The position numbers and the translations under genes are program-made. DNA of 64,000 nt. It comes from Bosea sp. 29B (GTDB lineage Bacteria; Pseudomonadota; Alphaproteobacteria; Rhizobiales; Beijerinckiaceae). The first letter of the stretch is position 1; every line of letters starts with the position of its first letter. The notes beneath the pieces were generated by a model that saw only the letters and a program-made list of their open reading frames with translations, did no database searches and was not told the origin of the DNA. Location: assembly GCF_902506165.1 (NCBI RefSeq), contig NZ_LR733817.1:2573408-2637407 (forward strand), in the 5' to 3' direction. Positions 61,253 through 64,000 of the stretch are shown here, piece by piece.

Positions 61253-62182
61253 ATGACCAGCGAAACCATCGTCATCGACACCGATCCCGGTCAGGACGAC
61301 GCCGTCGCCCTGCTGCTCGCTTTCGCCAGCCCGGAACTCGACCTCAAGGCGATCACCACGGTTGCCGGCAATGTCCCGCTGGCTCTGACCACTGCCAACG
61401 CGCTGCGCATCCGCGAGCTCGCCGGACGCGAGGACGTGCCCGTCCATGCCGGCGCCGACCGGCCCTTGCTCTTCCCGCTCTCGACCGCCGAATTCGTCTG
61501 CGGGCCCGATGGCCTCGCCGGCGCCGACCTGCCGCCGGCTCGAGGTAAGCCTTCGCTTGCTCACGCGGTCGAGGCACTGATCGTCATGCTGCGTGCTGCG
61601 CCGGACGACAGCGTCACGCTCTGCCCGCTCGGGCCGCTGACCAATCTCGCACTGGCGTTCCGGCTGGCTCCGGACGTGCTGCCGAAAGTGAAACGCATCG
61701 TGCTGATGGGCGGGGCACTGGCGCTCGGCAACATCACGCCTGCGGCCGAGTTCAACGTCCATGTCGATCCGCATGCCGCCGCGATCGTCTTCGGTTGCGG
61801 CCGGCCGATCGTGATGTTCGGGCTCGGCGTCACCCATCAGGCGATCGCCTCGCACGAGCAGGTCGCGCGCCTTCTCACCTTCGGCAATGCGGCAGGCCGG
61901 GCGGTGCATGGCATGCTGACTCGTCCGCGTCCCGGCGGGCTCGGCACCGGCGGTCATCCCATGCACGACCCCTGTGTGATCGCCTTCCTGCTCTGGCCGG
62001 AACTCTTTTCGGGGCGTGACTGTTGTGTCGAGGTCGAGACCGGCGACGGCCCCTTGCGGGGCCGCACCACGATCGACTGGAACGGCCGGCTCAAACGACC
62101 GGCCAATGCCCATGTCGTCGCGAGCGTCGAGGCGGAGGCGCTGTTTCAGCGCCTGTTCGACCGGCTCGCGACGTTGCCTTGA
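61253..62182 (+). CDS. Inosine/uridine-preferring nucleoside hydrolase family protein
   Basis: This 309-residue N-ribohydrolase releases the base from a ribonucleoside. The N-terminal DTDPGQDDAVALLLAF supplies the calcium-binding aspartates. The second block is MGGALALGNITPAAEFNVHVDPHAA near residue 155, and the third is GGHPMHDPCVIAFLLWP near 240. It starts 1 bp after the ATPase stop, so it is very likely co-translated with the transporter. This suggests that the imported compound is a nucleoside or analogue; substrate range is inferred only. Confidence 0.93.
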   Translation: MTSETIVIDTDPGQDDAVALLLAFASPELDLKAITTVAGNVPLALTTANALRIRELAGREDVPVHAGADRPLLFPLSTAEFVCGPDGLAGADLPPARGKPSLAHAVEALIVMLRAAPDDSVTLCPLGPLTNLALAFRLAPDVLPKVKRIVLMGGALALGNITPAAEFNVHVDPHAAAIVFGCGRPIVMFGLGVTHQAIASHEQVARLLTFGNAAGRAVHGMLTRPRPGGLGTGGHPMHDPCVIAFLLWPELFSGRDCCVEVETGDGPLRGRTTIDWNGRLKRPANAHVVASVEAEALFQRLFDRLATLP

Positions 62183-62228
62183 GCGGGATGCGAAAAGTGG
62201 GAACCGGTTTTTCGCAGTAATCCCGCTC
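62181..62228. repeat. Nested palindromic repeat after the nucleoside hydrolase
   Basis: Outer arms GAGCGGGAT / ATCCCGCTC and inner arms GCGAAAA / TTTTCGC form a nested hairpin around AGTGGGAACCGG. This ATGCGAAAAGTGGGAACCGGTTTTTCGC motif is a widespread short repeat in Rhizobiales-type genomes. It could weakly terminate or stabilise the upstream mRNA. Confidence 0.8.
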
Positions 62229-62251
62229 CGAAGAATTTTACGGAGGAAGCG

Positions 62252-62773
62252 ATGGCCCATTTCGTCGAGGAGCTGCAGCTCGAGGCCGAGCGCGCAATTC
62301 TGGCGATGCAGACGGCTGCGCTCGCCGCCCGCCAGCTCCATGCCCGCGCCGAACTGATGCGTCATATGCTGACCACCGCCCGCAAGGTCGCCGGCAAGCC
62401 CAAGGCCGAGGCGGTCGAGACTGTGGTGCGCGAGTGGATGGACGCCTGGAATCTCGGCCGCCAGGACTGGCCGCATATCGCCCGCGAGATGGAGGCTTTT
62501 ACCGCCGCCTTCCATGACTATGCGAACGAGCCCGGCGATGCGAACGACGCGGCGCTCCGCCGCGCCTGTGATGCGCTCGATGCGGTGCTGGCACGCGAGA
62601 GCACGTCGATCAGCGACCAGATGGCCTTCCGCTCGCAATGCGCCCATCGCTGGTGGGAGCTGGTCGTGCCGGTGCCCGCGGACCTGCGCGGCGCCGAGCC
62701 ACGCCCCTCGGTGCCGGCGCTCGATGGGCAGGCGCCGTTCTGGCAGTCCGGCTGCGCCGAATTCTGCCGCTGA
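62252..62773 (+). CDS. Unknown helical protein, 173 residues
   Basis: GGAGGAAGCG precedes ATG 62252, giving a convincing start. The protein is largely helical (EELQLEAERAILAMQTAALAARQLHARAELMRHML), with a tryptophan-rich middle (WMDAWNLGRQDWPH) and a second helical half. I cannot name a family. It lies between the nucleoside hydrolase (70 bp upstream) and the GNAT gene (10 bp downstream), so it may be a partner of either. There is no signal peptide or membrane segment. Confidence 0.7.
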   Translation: MAHFVEELQLEAERAILAMQTAALAARQLHARAELMRHMLTTARKVAGKPKAEAVETVVREWMDAWNLGRQDWPHIAREMEAFTAAFHDYANEPGDANDAALRRACDALDAVLARESTSISDQMAFRSQCAHRWWELVVPVPADLRGAEPRPSVPALDGQAPFWQSGCAEFCR

Positions 62774-62783
62774 GGGCCGGCCG

Positions 62784-63632
62784 ATGCAGCCGCTCCAGCT
62801 GACGCTCCGCCCGGCAGGCCTTTCCGATGCCGATGCTTGCCAAAAGCTCTCGGCCGCGATCGGCTGGCCGCATCGCCGCGAGGATTGGGAGTTCGCGCTG
62901 TCGCTCGGCCAGGGCTTCATTTTGTCGATCGAGGACGAGGTCGTCGCTGTCGGGCTCTGGTGGGGCTTTGGCGCAACCCACGCCACGCTCGGCACCATCA
63001 TCGTTGCGCCGGATCGCCAGGGACAGGGCATCGGCAAGCTGCTGACCGAGCGGCTGATCGCAGCGACGGAAGGGCGCACGCTCGGCCTCGTCGCCACCCC
63101 GCAGGGCGAGCCGCTCTATGCCCGCTATGGCTTCATCGCTATCGACGAGGTTCGCCAGCATCAGGGCGACTGGCCGGAACTGGCAGCGCCTGTTCTCGCG
63201 GCGAACGAGATCATGCGCCCGGCCGCCGCATCAGACCTGCCGCTGCTGGCACAGCTCGATGGGGAGGCGACGGGCCTGCCGCGCGCGTCCGTCCTCGAGG
63301 CTCTGCTGGCGCGCGGCCATGCCATCCTGATCGAGCGCGGCGGCGCTCCGGCCGGCTTTGGCTTCCTGCGCCGGCATGGCCGCGGCTGGCTGATCGGCCC
63401 GATCGCCGCGGTCGATGACGCCGCCGCTTGCAATCTGATCGCGGCGCTGCTGGCCGCGCGCCGTGGCGATTTCGTCCGCATCGACGTGCCGGCTCGGACC
63501 GGCCTCGGTGCCTGGCTGGGCGAATGCGGCCTGCCGCTCGTCGCCTCCGGCGTGGTGATGGAGCGCGGGGCTGCGCCGGTCGCACCCGGGCCGGCGCATC
63601 GTTTTGCGCTGGTCAACCAGGCGATGGGCTGA
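62784..63632 (+). CDS. Tandem-domain GNAT acetyltransferase
   Basis: The 282-residue protein has a first GNAT domain with the acetyl-CoA motif IIVAPDRQGQGIGKLLTERL near residue 73 and LYARYGFIAIDE near 111. A second, more degenerate copy (IMRPAAASDLPLLAQLDGEATG near 145) has the fold but a weak pyrophosphate loop. ATG 62784 is 10 bp after the previous gene. Its last 20 bp overlap the end of the convergent transporter gene. The substrate is unknown. Confidence 0.9.
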   Translation: MQPLQLTLRPAGLSDADACQKLSAAIGWPHRREDWEFALSLGQGFILSIEDEVVAVGLWWGFGATHATLGTIIVAPDRQGQGIGKLLTERLIAATEGRTLGLVATPQGEPLYARYGFIAIDEVRQHQGDWPELAAPVLAANEIMRPAAASDLPLLAQLDGEATGLPRASVLEALLARGHAILIERGGAPAGFGFLRRHGRGWLIGPIAAVDDAAACNLIAALLAARRGDFVRIDVPARTGLGAWLGECGLPLVASGVVMERGAAPVAPGPAHRFALVNQAMG

Positions 63633-64000
63633 CCAGCATTGCCGCGGCATGCGGGCTTATCGCCTGCAGCCCGCTCCAGCCGTGCCAGACCGTGTAGAGC
63701 CCGACGAGGACGATCAGCGCGCCGGAAAAATATGGCACTCGCGCCGCGGCGGTCGAGAACCAGCTCGAACGCTTCTCGGCGGCACGCAGGCTGAGCGAGG
63801 CGGCGACGCCGACCGCGACCAGCGTGATCGCGAGGCCGATCGAGAAGCACAGCACGAGCACGGCGCCGAGTGCGATCTCGCGCAGCTGCATGCAGATCAG
63901 CAGCACGGTGATCGCAGCCGGACAGGGGATCAGCCCACCGGTCAGCCCGAACAGGACGATCTGTCCGGTCGTCACCGGCCGGTCGGCGAAGCGCTTGCGG
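63613..64000 (-). CDS. NicO/RcnA-type nickel/cobalt exporter, C-terminal part (cut by window edge)
   Basis: The frame is open past the window end, so this is the C-terminal segment. It shows RFADRPVTTGQIVLFGLTGGLIPCPAAITVLLICMQL and three further helices, the typical end of the NicO family. The LIPCPAAITVLL motif is a family signature. Whether it moves nickel, cobalt or both is not shown. It ends tail-to-tail with the GNAT gene with a 20-bp overlap. It may relate to cobalt handling elsewhere in the window, but no regulatory link is visible. Confidence 0.85.
   Translation of the reverse strand, partial: RKRFADRPVTTGQIVLFGLTGGLIPCPAAITVLLICMQLREIALGAVLVLCFSIGLAITLVAVGVAASLSLRAAEKRSSWFSTAAARVPYFSGALIVLVGLYTVWHGWSGLQAISPHAAAMLVSPSPG

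Noticed and set aside
1..64000. CRISPR arrays, insertion sequences, phage or integron features
   Set aside because: No regularly spaced repeats, transposase or integrase genes, or attachment-like direct repeats beside tRNA genes were seen.

Overview
The window is a GC-rich chromosomal segment from an alphaproteobacterium, most likely of the Hyphomicrobiales. A Bosea-like organism is my guess from gene content only. The reasons are the aerobic (oxygen-dependent) cobalamin pathway with CobG and CobN, the cbtBA cobalt-uptake pair, a CueR/CopA copper unit with a MerR-type promoter, and dispersed palindromic repeats typical of this order. I saw no tRNA, rRNA, insertion sequence, phage gene or CRISPR array.

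Region 1 (1-18.7 kb) begins with the end of an MFS transporter, followed by a large cobalamin cluster. On the minus strand a cobalamin riboswitch (about 15.3-15.46 kb) precedes cbtB, cbtA, a DUF1636 gene, cobW, cobN, cobG, cobH, cobI and cobJ, nearly all overlapping by 4 bp. cobK then lies on the plus strand, and cobL, cobE, cobM, cobB and bluB continue on the minus strand. To the right of the riboswitch are cobP and cobO (+), cobD (-) and cobC (+). Together these cover most steps from precorrin-3 to adenosylcobinamide-GDP plus lower-ligand synthesis. No recognisable cobA, cobF, cobS, cobT, cobQ, cobU or cobV is present here.

Region 2 (18.7-43.1 kb) holds a D-2-hydroxyacid dehydrogenase and then about 23 kb of envelope-related and largely unrecognised genes. 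A plus-strand set (OmpA-domain protein, secreted protein, three unknown proteins) converges on a minus-strand set. The minus set encodes a 789-residue unknown protein, a giant Hsp70/actin-fold ATPase, a 495-residue protein with an FHA-like tail, an enlarged class B penicillin-binding protein and an enlarged SEDS (FtsW/RodA-type) glycan polymerase. A secreted protein with an IalB-like tail and a glycine-zipper lipoprotein flank it. I read this as a candidate dedicated peptidoglycan-synthesis or envelope machine with an ATPase partner. It is the strongest candidate here for an undescribed system.

Region 3 (43.4-52.3 kb) is a mix of single genes: a cytochrome P450, a small conserved protein, cueR-copA with its operator, a 2OG-Fe(II) oxygenase, a Nudix hydrolase, a c-type cytochrome, an alpha/beta hydrolase and an XRE-cupin regulator.

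Region 4 (52.4-64 kb) is a long co-directional catabolic and transport series. It has a polar amino-acid ABC transporter, a DadA/PuuB-like FAD oxidoreductase, an FGGY sugar kinase, an SDR dehydrogenase, a ribose-type ABC transporter (permease, binding protein, single-domain ATPase), a nucleoside hydrolase, an unknown protein and a double-GNAT acetyltransferase. It ends in a truncated NicO/RcnA-type nickel/cobalt exporter on the opposite strand. The XRE-cupin regulator with its repeated TTCATG-type palindromes is the obvious candidate controller of at least the first part.
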